Assembly (NCBI GenBank): GCA_949825065.1
Contig: OX463866.1
Location: 2,418,409 to 2,482,408 of the forward strand
DNA length: 64,000 nucleotides
Direction of reading: 5' to 3'
From: Odontocerum albicorne
Taxonomy: Eukaryota > Arthropoda > Insecta > Trichoptera > Odontoceridae
The translations under genes were made by a program, and so were the position numbers. This document shows, piece by piece, positions 13,801-28,800 of this stretch (position 1 is its first letter; each line of letters starts with the position of its first letter). The notes beneath the pieces were generated by a model, which saw only the letters and a list, made by a program, of their open reading frames with translations, had not been told where the DNA came from and did no database searches.

Positions 13801-16800
13801 AATTTCGCCCGTTTTTTAAGACTTAATAAAAAAAAAAATAAAAAAACATTTTCGTATGCATTTTTACAGTTTGTTTATTGATGATTTGAGAATGTACAAA
13901 TTTTTTTTTGAAAAAAACTTTTTTAAATTCAAGATGTTATCAGCTGTTATATCTTGTCGTAAAAAAAAAAGGGGGGTGAGCTGGTCGACATGATTGAAGC
14001 CCTTTCGTAAATCTGAATCAAAAATCATACACAGTTTCTTGATAAGAAATAATGTCATTATAGTTGGTACCAAAGAGAAAAAAATAAAATCATAAAATGG
14101 CGGCTGTTAAACCTTTTTTTTCAAATATTAAAATAAAAAAAAATAGTTTTGAATTTTCCAAGGTAGGAACGATATAAAAACATTTATCATACCAAATTTG
14201 AAGGCAATCGGTTAGGAACTTGAGATTTTATGTCGACCAGGTCGAAAAAAGTAGTTTAGAGAAAAAAAGCGTTTAAAGTTTTGAGATTATTGTCCGAGTC
14301 ATTCCGGTGCGGCGTAATTGCTGCCTCATTTATAGCTATAACTTCGTAAATATTGAGAATTTTCAAATTTCCTTTCGAGAACATATTTTAAAGGTTTAAA
14401 CCATAGTTTCCCAAACTTTTCCACCCCGTAAGACCACTTGCCGATTTTTTTGGTTTTCCGTAGACCCCCTGCCTGCCTAATATTGAATTTTCCTACCCTT
14501 ATTAACTTCAAATGTGTTTTTGACAGCTGACACAGTGCTGTTCACCTTGATAAAGATATTTTGTTGAGTGGACAATTGTAAAAAAAGAAAAACATGTACA
14601 ATTTTCATTCGTACCTTTATTGAAAAGGCACAAAATGCAAGTAAATATTTGGCTTTGGAACGCAACAAATCAAAACCTAGTAAAATTCTAACATAAAATG
14701 AATACACAAATAATACTGTTAATGAGAGGGGTGGACCTGATGCTCTGACAGCAATGGTTCAATATTTGGCTTCAAATTAGTGAGGTATAGTCTTAAATCT
14801 CCACGTTCAGTGATTTGCACTCGAATTCTTTGTAAGAGTATTTTCTACGTCTAATATAAGTATTATGTACACACAATCTGTGTTAGGTGTAATAAGACAT
14901 TTACGGAACGCCTAAATATTGATGATGGTCTGCCTAAATGGGATCCGCTCACGTGGACCCCCATTTACATCTCGTGCACCCCCATTTTATTTTCTCGCTT
15001 ACCTAGACCCCCTGCAAGTCGAAATCGACCCTTGGGGGTCCATATAGACCATTTTGGGACCATCTTTGGTTTAAACTTTAAAAATATGCAAAAAAAAAGA
15101 TTTTTTTTTCAAATTTCTATAGCAGAATACCCCCTTAACCCTTCCCTTACGGTGCTAAAATTGAAACACGTGCTCCGGTGTTGGGTAGTGAGTACGTGAT
15201 CAAAAATTTGCAATTTTAAATCGGAAAAATAAGAACATTCATAAGATAATCTCCTTAATTAATTATAATTGAAGTTAAAAATTATAATAATTGAGATTTA
15301 TTTGCTGAAAACATTAAAAAAACCATCTGGCAACGCTCACGGAACGGGCGTACGTCTAATCTATTAGCAAGCCCAGAAGCAACTGCGGCGCGGAGCAGTA
15401 GTGGCTTACGCCGGCGTGGCTTACGCTTGCGACGATTGAGACAATTGAGCTCCTCACAATTCAGTGGAGTATGCAAGAGTGAGATGCGAATATAGTGTCG
15501 CGCTTCCCGCATACTATTCACCTATCGTCAAGACGAGGCACTCGCAGCGTTTAAATGTGAATTTGTTTTCGATCTTTACAAAACACCTCGATGTAGTCGA
15601 TAAATTCTGATTATTATTAATATTATTTTTTAAATCAATGCGTAAATATATTATGGAGGAATACTTAAAATCTTAACCTTGTATTTATAATATTTAGAGA
15701 TATTGATGGTTATTAGAAGCAACGTGTAGAAGATACCCAACACAGGGAAGGAAAGGTTAAGAATACCACTTTGTAAGAAATATTTTTTTTGTGCTGCGAG
15801 TCATTTACTTTTTACTGTGATGTCGGATCATAAGTCCGTCGTCACTACTATTCACACTCAGGTGTGTTGTCACCGGAGGAGTCCCTTTAGGCAGTTCCTT
15901 TTTTGTCACTATGTGACGTCGCGCTCATAAAAAAAAATTTGATCCTCTAGTGTAGATCGCGCTGGATGGGGGCTTATTTTGTCCCCCATAACAGTGTGGG
16001 TGGATGTGTTTGTTCCATATGACTAAGCTACACTCCAATCTTCTATGAACCAGTGAATTATAAATGCAACATTACCCTGTGCGGCGGCCACGCTGAGCAC
16101 CGTCCGGCCGTCTCTGTCGATTGTGTCCACGCAGCAGCCCCAGAAGAGCAGGGCTCTGACCGCGGCCGCATGACCAGCAGCTGCGGCGGCCCACAGCGGT
16201 GTACGGCCGGCACGATCTGCAGCTTCCGGATCTGCTTCGGCCTCTAGAAGATGCTCTATTACATCCCTGGAAATGAAAATCATGGAGTTTAGTTAATGGT
16301 TTAATTTGTCACGTTAACAGTTGAGAGAAAGCGAGAATGAAAAAGGTGTCTAGTAAGATCGAAGGATTAAATAAAGGGAAAAACAGGATCCTCTTTGAAC
16401 ACTGCATTCAACATGCAACGTTCATTCACTCTTCTAAATCCTGTCTGGACTTCTACGATTTCTCTGAGTTTCTATGTTCCCTTCTTTTAGAAAATCATTC
16501 ACTTGATCTGACCATACCTTCCTTGGTCTTCCTATCACACGCCTTCCGCTCATATTTGCACTTTATATCTATTTTGTTAGTCTTTCTTCATTTACTCGTT
16601 CCACATGCCCAAACCATCTCAGTGTACTCTTCTACATCTTACTTAACACATCACCCTTAACTCTTACAGGCTTAGTGGTCCACGTTATGTACCACCTTTT
16701 TTTGACGCAGTACTGCACAATGGTATACGCAATGTACCACTTATTAAACCTCTCTCTATTGCTGCACGAACGCTCAGATTATGTACCACTTCGTATAATA

Positions 16801-19800
16801 TAATACTTATGACTCATATCCGCACAGCTGCAGCAGGTCTGGTCCTGTTCAAATTCATTTAGCTTCTAATATTATTGACAGTTAGTTGTTCTCGGTGTGC
16901 CGACTTGTACGTATAAAATAAATGTTATATATTTGTATTCAATTTTAATAAAAAATAGTTGTGTTGTGATAAAATTGACTTCATTGAGTAAATATTTAGG
17001 TTAAAAATTAATTTTACTTGGATTATTTACTTGCATTATTTGGTGGTACATTAGAAGTACCAATGGAAATATGGACTAGTGGTACATAAGTTGTACCACC
17101 TCACCCGGAGTTTCTTGACCTACCGAGGAAGTGGAAATATGTTAATTTAGCATTTGTATGTATCATTTTTCAAACACATTAAAAAAAAAATAAGTAACTT
17201 GATTTTTAATTATTTTTGCAGCCTGAGTAAAAATAAGTGAAGTTTACCTGTGCCTGTAAGGGTTAACCCTTTAACCCTACATAATCTAAGCGTTCGTGCA
17301 GCAATAGAGAGAGGTTTAATAAGTGGTACATTGCATATACCAACTGTGCAGTACAGCGTCAAACAAGGTGGTACATAACGTGTACCACTAAGCCTGTAAG
17401 GGTTAAGGCGCAAATTTTTATTTTGTGAGATATTGAGTGTTTTGTTGAATAAATCATTATTATGCGTATCTAATTAATTTTATTTCTTCGAAAATGTGTT
17501 ATAAAAATAGTATCTTTTTGTAAATGAGGCGGTCGCATAAGAGACCTGTGTCCATTTTCAGGGGTCATGTCGGTGGCCGCCAAAATGACCAATGAATGTT
17601 TAGGTAATAATATCTAAGTTTAGGTTGTATTAGGAAATACAATTCTTATATGAGATAGCACATCGATCAATAAGTCCCGGGACTAACTACTAAAACAACA
17701 TTTGTTTGCCAAAATTCTTCTTTATTCATCAACATAGTCTCCTTCAAGAGCGATACATTCATTCCAACGCTTTCCTAACTTTTCTATGCCAGCCGTGTAG
17801 AACGATTTATCTTTGGTTTCAAAATAGGCGTTAGTTTCGGCAATCACTTCTTCATTGGAGCCAAATCTCTTTCCCTGGTGCATCTTTTTGAGGTCTGCGA
17901 ACATTCAATAATCGCAAAGGGCCGAATCGGTGGGTGCCGTTTTCTCCAGATTCGGCCCCCACCGATGCAAAAACTCCTGTTTATTTCGCGTTAACAGTGC
18001 CAATCAACGCTCTGAATCATCGATGCGTTGTTGTTTTTGTTCCATTGTGAGCAAACACGGCACCCATTTCGAAAAATGCTTTTTCATGACCAAATGTTCA
18101 TGCAAAATAGTGTAAACACTACCAAATGATATCTTCAGGATGTCAGCTATCTCACGCAACTTTACTTGGCTATTTTCCATCATGATTTTGAGGTTTTTTT
18201 TTTATGTTTTCTGGTGTAACAGCCTCATTTGGACGACCAGAGCGTTCAGCATCATTTGTGTCTGTACGAGCGCGTTTGAAATCAGCATACCACCAACAAA
18301 TGGTTGTTTTCGACGGAGCAGAGCCCAGATAAAACTTTTCAAGACATCGCTGAGTTTGAACAGCATTTTTTCCCATTAAAAAGCAATGTTCTATCAACAC
18401 ACGAAATTCGGTTTTTTCCATTGTTTTAAAAATAGCAAAAGTAGCGTCACTAAAACCACTGTAACTCAATGACACAATGTCGGAATGTCATGCAAGTTTG
18501 ACACGTAACTTCTAAAGGTTTGTACTAACTGAGAATGGTATGGATTTGTTATTAGAGGCACCATCTGCTGGTTAGTCCCGGGACTTATTGATCGATGATT
18601 GAAGAAAAGTATGGTCGAGTTAAGAAGGAAAGATAAGAAAGAGAGAAGGAAGTAAATTACGACAGGATTGTTTTCTTTATACATATTATGGTGTGCATTT
18701 AAAAACTGACTTGTGTCCTTCGAAAGCGGCAACGAGCAACGGAGTCATCCCATCCTTGTCCGGTCTTGCGGGCGCTGCCCCCCTCTCGAGAAGTAGCTGC
18801 GCGCATCCTCCGCCCCCTCCGCCGCCAGCACCGCCCCCGCCCGCACCACCTGCAGAGCACAGAGCCGCCACCGCTAGGGCTGTCCTGCCTGAAGATACGA
18901 GAATTATAAAATATTAATGTACAAGGGATGAATAAATGTCCATTATCTGTAATGAGTATAAAAGAAGGCATCATCTATATTTTATTCCATCATCCTGTCG
19001 TGCAGCTCATGAATAAAATATATTAGGATTAGTTTCATGATTGTTTTAATGTGTGTAGATATTTAGTTATATTTTGATATTTGTTTGGGTTCGCGCTGCG
19101 TCGCGTCCGCAACGGAAATGAGACTTATGGACGGTCGTCATGAGACTTTATCGTTGGCTGGCCGGCCTCTGCTTGCGCAAAACTCTCAAAAATTGTGGTA
19201 TTTTGCGAGGTGTGTGCGCATGCCGTGGCGGAAAAAGGCGCTTGCGATGAGCGACTGACCGTTCATAAGAAGGGTCCTTTTCAAAATAAATTATATTCTC
19301 AGTTCACTCTACCTACTGTGTTTTACTTGAGACCTGTTATACCTGTGTAAGAGGAATCTTTTCACCCCGCTATACCTTTTTCACCGATCTACGCCTCTGG
19401 ACGTGAGCTGAATTCTCCGAGCATTGCGCAGCAGCCATCCACCTATGATACAATTCTTTGTACCGGTGCCGTACACCTGTACTTCGCGGTTCGAAGAGCA
19501 GTTGTCAAGGGTAGTCCTGTTGCGTATCTCACTTGGTCAGCCCAACGCATTGGAACTGTTCCTCTTGTGTGTTGTTCCTCCACGCTTCAAGTAATCAAAA
19601 CTTCTCCATACTGTCTTCATGGCCACGAGCAACGTGTCCAAAGAATTGGAGGACTCATCGAAGGCATATTGTACCAAATGAATTTTGATAACTTACTGCT
19701 GTCCAGTATTCGGAGGTAAGTAATACACATTGAGCTTAAGAAAGAGACTGTCGGCCATAATCGGCTAACGGCTTTTAGAGTATCGTCTCTGTCATTCATA

Positions 19801-22800
19801 CACGTGTTCCGTCGCGATTTGGCAACCGTTGTCAAGTATTCTATGGACAGAGACGACGCTCTACAAAGACGAAGTTAGTCAATTATGACTGACAGTCTCT
19901 TTCTTAAGAAAAGTATACCAAACGATTGTCAGACCCGCACTCCTCTGGTTCCGAATGCTGGACAATGTATAACTCTTACTCCAGGCAACTAGAAACTGCT
20001 GAAATGCGCATGCTAAGATGGTCAGCTGGTGTATCTCTAAGAAACAGGAAGCCTAGGTGTTACAGACATCAACAGTAAGATGGAGGAGAGGCGGATGGAT
20101 TGAGATGGTGTTGGCACGTTGGATGCAGAGCACCCTATCACATTGTGAACCAGGCAATCTCCATGGATCTTCTTCGAATAACAACCAGAGGAAGACCAAA
20201 GAATTCGTGGGTGCTGCAAAAAGATAACCTGATGCAGAGGCCCGGCCTGGGGGACGTAGTCCGGGACAGAAGAGCATACAACCTGAGGACGAGGAGAGCT
20301 GACCCCCAACAGTCTTCGCAGACGGTGAGTTGGGATGGAGCCAGGGAGAAGAAAAAAGTCTCTTTCTTAAGCCCGATGTGTATTACTTACCGCCGGATAC
20401 TGTACTGGATCTGAAGTGAGACTATCGGAAAACAATGCCGTTTTTTTTTTGAAAGAATAGTCTATTTTTGATAGTCGTATGTATTTTTATACCCTCGAAT
20501 ACTAGGCGTAAAAATGCCTGAAGTGTCATTCGACTGGAGTAGCGACCTTCCGCACGGAAGTACAGTACGTTACCGCGTGACCATGTACTTCTAGATACAG
20601 ACAAAAGCTTAATTTACTCGAATCACGATATTCCATTGGTTTTTGTCCGGGAAAAGACTCACCATCAGCGTCTGCGTGGTCTATGTCTGCGCCGTGGTCT
20701 AGCAGGTGGGTGACAATGTCCGTGTGGCCCATGTATGCGGCCGCGATGAGTGCCGTTCGACCCTCAAGATCAGTCTTGTTCACGTCTGCTCCATGCGCTA
20801 TCAGCAGTCTCACTATCTCCTCGTGTCCTGACCATGCTGCAGCCCTAAAATGAACAAACTATTATGATGACTCGAACAGTATACAGTGTATTAGAAAACT
20901 CTCTCACTCTTGGTCTGTAAAAGTGATTTCTGCGACACCTTTATTGCAAAGCGCATGACTTTTACCCATGGCTGTAACTCGAATTTTTTTTAATGGGATT
21001 GCTAGGATATTACACCTTACATGTAAGAGATCTACGCACCTGTTTATACATATATTATAAATATATAAGATATTGCCAAGTAATATTAACATCATTTTAT
21101 TTTACATTGTTATAATCAAACCTACTTCTGATGGATAATTTAAGAGGGTATTCTAGTCTAGAAATTTGAAAAAAAAATGTTTTTTTTTAATATTTTTAAT
21201 GTTAATGCTGCTATAAATAAGGCAGCAATTACGCCGCACCGGAATGACTCAGACAATAATCTCAAAACTTTAAACGCGTTTTTCTCCAAACTACTTTTTT
21301 CGACCTGGTCGACATAAAATCTCAAGTTCTACCCGACCAATTGCCTTCGAATTTGGTATGAAACTTTAATAAATGAATTTTATATCGTCCCTACCTTGGA
21401 AAATTAAAAACTTTTTTTTCTACTATTTTAAAAAATTTAAAATACTTGGGAAAAAAAAAGGAAATTTTTTTCAGTCAGCCGCCATTTTACGGTGTCATCC
21501 ATTCACAGGACGGACTGACAATCTTCTCTATAGCGAGGGATTGCATCTGAGTAATTGAACCCGGATGGAAAGAATGATTTGGCCAGGAGGATTGTCTCAA
21601 GAGCATGGTAGATAAGAAGTGAACATTACCTCAGAGCAGTTCGATGATCGCTGTCCACACAGTCCACTTCGCATCCATGTTTAAGGAGCAGCTCTACCAC
21701 CTGTAATGTTAAAAGCCGACTTTAGTAAATGGATATTTTTATAAGACGAGCATTGGTGGTGCGTGCTCGCCTGCATTGGTCCGGACTCCAGACTTGTATG
21801 AAATATCTTCTTTGGTGAGTTGACGAAGGGCAGAAGAAAGCAATGGTGGGCAGCGTACAAGATACAATAATAAAAAAGGTTTATTGATAGCAATATAGTA
21901 TATACCAGCGGCGGCCAGTCTAGAGGTGCGTTGGTGCGCTGAACCGGAGAAATAATTTGCAATAATTAAATGATATATTCGCAAACATGACTTCCAAAAA
22001 TATTAAATATTTGTATAGATTAAATATGTATAAGAATACGGACAACGGAGGTGCGTTGGTGCTCAGCGCACCGGCGCACCTCGAGACCGGCCGCCACTGG
22101 TATATACATATATATCCTGAAACGACACACATTTAAAGGCAATGGAAATGAAAAAAACATTTAAGAGAGAAGCTACCAAAAGATCCGAATAAACTGGCCA
22201 TGAAGACATTAGATGTCTTTCATCCCACACACCCTTGCTCACGTAAATTATAAAACTTTTTTTTATTGATCATTACTACCGTACCATTACGTCATTTTCC
22301 TGACGGGGTTGCCAGAGAGGACAGATTGTTAAAATTTGTATCTCGATGTTTTGGTTGAAACCTCTTTGGCGACGTTGCATTTGGTGCTACTTTTTTTGTT
22401 TTCTTTCGTCTAAAATGTGAACAAAAATTACATAAAAGTGGATACATATAAATTAGAATATGCTTGAGTACACACGATGACGTAACACGCGACGTAAAAC
22501 AATGACGAACTGTGAATGACAAAATTCTATATGAAAATATATTCCGTACAGAGAAAACAAAATCTGCCCAAACGACGCTCGGGAGAAACACTCCCAACAA
22601 GTCGAAACAAGATTTGCCCGAACAAGGCTCGGTCTCGTCAGTATAAAAAAAAAATTCGTGCACCCGAAAACTGTCAAGTGGTTAATAGGATCCTCTTTAA
22701 GCGCTACAATTAACATGGCCCAGGATCAGTAGGAAAGGAGACATGTGGTGCGCCGAGTTCAAGATCTAACAGAAGACCACTGCGCTCGGCATTGAGCATA

Positions 22801-25800
22801 CAATGAAGAAAAATCTTCGAAACAGTCAATAAATCCAGATGAAATAGTCGAGTCACTGGACTCGACTCTATCTAGACCGGTATGACCAGAAATATAAATG
22901 TTCCACTCACATCAGTGTGCCCCGCCCACGCGGCTGCCCTTAGCGGTGTCCACCCTTCAGGATCTGGTCTGCCGGCGTCCGCCCCTGTTGCAAGTAGGGC
23001 CGCCACTGCCACTGCTCTCCCTCCGCGCGCTGCCAGCTGTAGGGCAGTCTGCCCCGCCCTGTCCGGGGTGTCTGTTGTATCCACAGACAGATCTCCGCCA
23101 GCCGCTTTGTATGCCTGAATTTTTTTAATAAATTAACCATTTGTGTGCACTAAGGGAAATTTGTAAAGTGTGAATGTATGAAAGAAGGCGGAACGAAGAC
23201 ATCAGAAATGAATATTACTGCGAAAAAACGGTGAATGAATATTATTGGATTTGGGTTTGTTGCCTTTTATTTGTTGTGTCCCTAGTAAACTAGGCTTTTG
23301 TCTGTATCTCACTGAGGACGCATTAATGCATGGATAAAATGGATAATGCACGGATAAAATGGATGAAGATGAAGAAAAGAGCTTTAAGACAGTTTGGACA
23401 AGTAGAGGATGAATAACGAAAGAATGACTAAACGAGTATACAAGTCAGAATTGCAAGTTATGCTTGTAAAAGACCATACTTAAGAAGATAAAGTGAGAAG
23501 TATGAATAAAAGAGCAATGTGCATGAATGTGGAGAAGGTGAAAGTTGTACGCTTGGATAGAATAGTTCAGAGATCTTTTCTCTCTGCCTACCCTGCAAGA
23601 AACACATGCATCCCATGGCTCCACCACGTACGTGATTTTCGTTAATCTACCCAACGTAAATGGAGGGATTACTGTAGTTGATCTTTCTGAAGCTTGCATA
23701 AATTAGCAGGTGATAGATAAGTGTTGCAAAGATTCCTACCAACAAAAACCAAAATTTTACTCGTACAATCTCTGTTCTTTCTGATTCTGGACTATGCGGA
23801 CGTATGTTACGTGGATGTTACAGAGGAACAGCTGGACAAATTATAGGGTCTTCAAAATGTGTATCTAAGATTCATTTTCAACCTACGTAAGTACGATCAT
23901 ATAACTTCATACCAATGGAAGGCATTGAACTGGTTGAATGTTAGAAATAGACGCCAAATTCACATACTGTCTCTATTGTATAATATCCTTTACTGTCCCG
24001 CCGCCCCCTCTTATCTCGCCGAAAATTTTCAGCGTCTTTCCAATCATGGATTAGCGCTACGCTCAAACAGAGATTGTGTATTGTCCTTTCCAGTTCACAG
24101 CTCCTCTTTTTTTACACCGTCCTTTACTGTCCATGCAGCGAGACTCTGGAATCAGTTACAAACCGATATAAGACTTGCTCCGTCCTTGGCATGCTTTAAG
24201 AAGCGACTGAAAAAACTCTTAATTTCTAGTCAGTAAAATAACGTGTTTCATTCCTGATTTTTCTTTTCCTTTCCTCTCCACCATCCATTCCTTTCCTTTT
24301 GATTGATGATATCTCACTTTATATGAAAAAGAATGTTCGGGTGATTGTCCGACTTTGTGACGTTCGTGGGCATGTGCTCACGTATATGTTTATGGATTTC
24401 GTGGGGATGGATAGTCATTTGAATGATTTAGGCGACCACGTAACTTGCTTCATTTACTTTTGTCTGGTTGGTTGGAAGAGATTGCCGCCTTGCAATAATC
24501 CCGCCAGATTGTATTTGCAATAAAAGTGTTAAATAAATAAATAAGACTGCAGTTTGCTTTCACGCATAGTGAATGTGACGGTTTATCACCTGCAATGCAT
24601 GTTGTATTGCCTGCTGGTCCCCCTGCTGCGCCAGGGTGTGTACCGGAGCCCTGCCCAGCACAGGGTCCACGCTGAACAGCTCCAGGGCCTCCTGCCGCAG
24701 GTACAGAGCTTCTTCGTCCTCCTCTTCAGCCTCCATCAGCAGCAGCTGCTCCAGAGAGATCTGGAAGACAACACACATATTGTAAGACAATGTTCGGCAC
24801 CATTTTTACGCGTTGCATTCCTCTCCTAAAAGAAGGGACATCATGGCTACTTCCACCTTGTTTACGGTGGTAGCTCAGAACACTAGAACATTTCATTACA
24901 TATATATCTTTCGTTATTCTCAACTACAGTAAGTCATAATTCGTTATTAAAAGTCCCGAAATTTAGTTTTCGTAATAATTGTACTGATAATTCGAAAAAC
25001 CACGTATTCCGTAAAGTTTTTAACTATCTAATAATTTCGAAATGAATTTTGTTACAATGAAATTTGACCTGTATATCTGTACCCTAGAGGATAAACCACG
25101 GGAGACACATTTTACCTTAGAGGATAAACGACGTTGCATCATACAATTCATGTATGACACATGTGACGTTTATCCTCTAGGGTACAGAGTGACTTCCGTG
25201 GTTTATCCTCTAGGGTACAAATATACAGGGTGTCCCAAAGGGCCACGTCAAGCTAGTATCGAGGAAGAGGCCAGCTTATGAGGGTTCAGAATTTAAATTT
25301 TTTTTTTGAAAAAGCCTTATACTTTTTGAGTTATAGGCATTTCTTCGAAAATTGTAAAAGTAGCTACCCTGAGCCGGATGTTTGTATAATGTGACTACAA
25401 ATTGCCATATTTTATGATTTTAATGGCTGTATTTCAATTGTAGATAGCCCTGCTATTAGTCGGAGTCAGATATAAAACAAAAAAAAATTTGCACGTTTGA
25501 AAAAAAAATTGTTTTTGTCCGATCATAAAAAATAATATTTTTTATCAGCCAACTTTAACTCATCATACTGTAAAAATAATGTACTACGCTAACCTGGCAA
25601 GTTACATTAAAAGTTGGCCTGTTTAGTCAGGCTTTTAAAATGGTACAAAACATATCTACTACTCCTTTAAAAATAATTTTAAAACATTAATTTCTGAAAT
25701 TAAAGATCGACTTCAAAATATTTGAGCGAGACAACGATACGGCGCATGAACGAGTTAGAGTAAGACACCATTTTTGACAGGAACTAGATATAACATATCA

Positions 25801-28800
25801 AAAATGGCGACACTAGCTGTATTCCTCTAACTAGTGCATCCGCCGTATCGTTTGTCTCGCTCAAAATCTACTTCTTCATTGCTAATTATTTGCTTTGTAC
25901 GTTTTTCGTAAATTATTCTCTATTTTGGACCAATCTGTAATACACCAACCTGACTAGCTCTGACGTCAGTGTCCTCGGACTGCACGCCAGCGTCGCTGTG
26001 GGTCGCGTGCGTGGCATTGGTCGCGATCGCGGGAGCCGGCTCCAACTGCGCCCCCATCTCCAGCAAGGCGCGTAGTACACGCGAGTCACGCGGCAGAGTT
26101 GCACAGCTCACGTTGTTCAGCAACTCAGGTAGCTCCGCAGGCGGTATGTCTGATTCTGAAAAAAAAAAAGTCCATTCATTAGAACAATAATTTTCAAGGA
26201 AGCACACTATATAACTTGAATCTGGGGGTCAATGTGAATGGTGTATGCGTCAATAACATCAGGTATGCAGATGATACGGGTGTTCTGGCAGACAGTATTG
26301 ACCACCTTCAAACGCTTATAGATAGAATTAATGAAGCCGGTGTGAGGCTGGGGCTGAACATGACAGTGTAAAAATCAAATCTTCTTCTTCTAAGTGCCCT
26401 GTCGGGTCCCCCCAACGTTGGCGATCACTTCGGCGAATCCGTCTCGGTCCTGAGCCGCCCGGAACAGTTCCTCTGCACTCCGGATGCCGGTCCACTCCCT
26501 CACATTCCGCAGCCAGGACATCTGTCTTCTTCCGGGCCCCCGGTATCCCTCGATTTTCCCCTTCAATATAAGCTGGAGCAAGTGGTACTTCTCTCCACGC
26601 AGCACGTGACCCAGATATGAAATCTTTCTAACTTTTATAGTGGACAACAACTCCCTGTTAGCTCTAGCTCGCCTCAGGACTTCTGTATTTGTCACCATGT
26701 CTGTCCAGGGAATTTTGAGCATTCGACGATGCAACCACATTTCAAATGCTTCCAGTCTGTTCATTGCCTGGACTTTCAAGGTCCATGTTTCACAACCGTA
26801 CAATAAAACAGACCACACATAGCATCTAATCATCCTCTGACGGAGTTTCAAATTTAAGTTGTCATCACAGAAGAGCGACTTCATTTTATTAAATGCAGTT
26901 CTTGCTGCCTCAATTCTGCACCTGATTTCCACATCCGGGTCGAGAGACTGCGTGAGTATGTTGCCGAGGTATCTGAATTTCTCCACCCTTTCGACGCTAC
27001 GGCCGTTCAAACGCAACACTGACCCACTGTAATCCAACCGCCCGAATGTCATCCACTTGGTTTTACTGACATTTATTGTAAGACCCACTCTTTCACCGGA
27101 CTCGTCAACAAGATTAAGAAAGTCCTGGAGATCATTGACGCTTTCGGCTAGTAAAACGGTGTCATCCGCATATCTGATATTGTTTATCATAACGCCATTA
27201 ATCTTCAAACCTTTATCGGTGCTGCTGAGGGATCTTTTAAAGACATGGTCAGAATATAAATTGAATAACAATGGAGACAGGATACAACCCTGTCTTACGC
27301 CTCGTTGGATAGCAATTGCATTCGAATATTTTTTTTTAATTCATGTCATGTGTCGAAAGAGTACAGTTCCATACAAACAACATGTTCATAGTTTAAGTGC
27401 AATCAATAGTCGAAACAGATCACAAGATGTTAAAACATTAAATCTGCGGATAAATCCAGATGGCCACAAAAATGACGACAGAGCGAAAGGATAAGGTTGA
27501 AGCTAAAGTGTTAGTCCATAGCGAGAGAGAAATTGGGTAGTCCAATAGTTTGGGTACATCCATGGGGAGCTGAATAAAACCAGAAGAAGTCGGAGTAACA
27601 CCGTAGTAGTATTATCACCTATAGTTTGTTGCTGCCTCCGTAGGGATGCCCTGACATCACAGCCAGAGTCCAGCACCCAGAGCAAGATGGTGCTGTGCAG
27701 GTCCAGACCCTCGTCACACGCGCCTATGGGCTTGTCCTGCAGGACCACGCTCGTCTCCATGTTGGACTTGGAGTCTCTGCAAAAGGAAACAACACAAATA
27801 GTTATCATCAGTTCAGTTCGATCACTCCAACACCCACACTGGATGGGAACAATAAATCCCCATCCATAAGTCCCCATCCAGCGCGATTAACGCTAGAAGA
27901 TACAAATCTCCTTTATTTTATTATATGAGGGTGATGTCACGAAGTGACGAAAAAGGAACTGCCCAAAAACTGTTCCAGCTCCGGTGGTGACATACCTGAG
28001 TGTGAACAGAATAACTCTCTATCAACTTTGGCTCTTTGAAGAACCCTCGTGTTGCTGACCATATCCATCCAGGGTATCCGTAGCATTCACATTTCGAATG
28101 CTTCCAGTCGGTTCATACTACTTACTTTGAGGGTCCATGATTCCACTTCAAACAATAACACTGACCAAACGTAGCATTTGACTAACCGTTGTCGAAGTTT
28201 AAGTTTAGATTATCATCGCAGAGTACGCTTCTCATTTTAATAAAAGCCGCATGAGATGATTCAATTCTGCACTTGACTTAGGTTTCTGGGTCGAGGTCTT
28301 CCACTAGGATAATATACTTATACAGAACTTAAAGCCTCGAGTTCTTCTAGAAAAAGTTCTTCAGAAAACTTTTTATGCAGCAAAATAGTCCTCTCCATAT
28401 GAAAAATGTGGTATTTGACGTGTATTTTATGACTCTCCATATGAAGTGTGGTATTTGAAGTATATTTTATGACTCAATATGAAGTGTGGTATTTGAAGCA
28501 TATTTTATGACTCTCCATATGATGTGGGGTATTTGAAGTATATTTTATGACTCTCCATATGAAGTGTGGTATTTGAGGTATATTTTATGACTCTCTATAT
28601 GAAGTGTGGTATTTGACATGTATTTTATGACTCTCCATATGAAGTGTGGTATTTGAGGTATATTGTACGACTCCATACGAAAAATGTGTAATTTCTTGAT
28701 TCTTCATATGAAAAATTTGTTATTTCCTGACTTAATACGAAAAGTCTGGTATTTGAGGTTGATTAAACCATCTAAATAAAGTTTCAATGTACGCAAGCTT

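Noticed and set aside
18693..18917. Proline-rich plus-strand frame
   Set aside because: Antisense of the glycine-rich part of exon 17.
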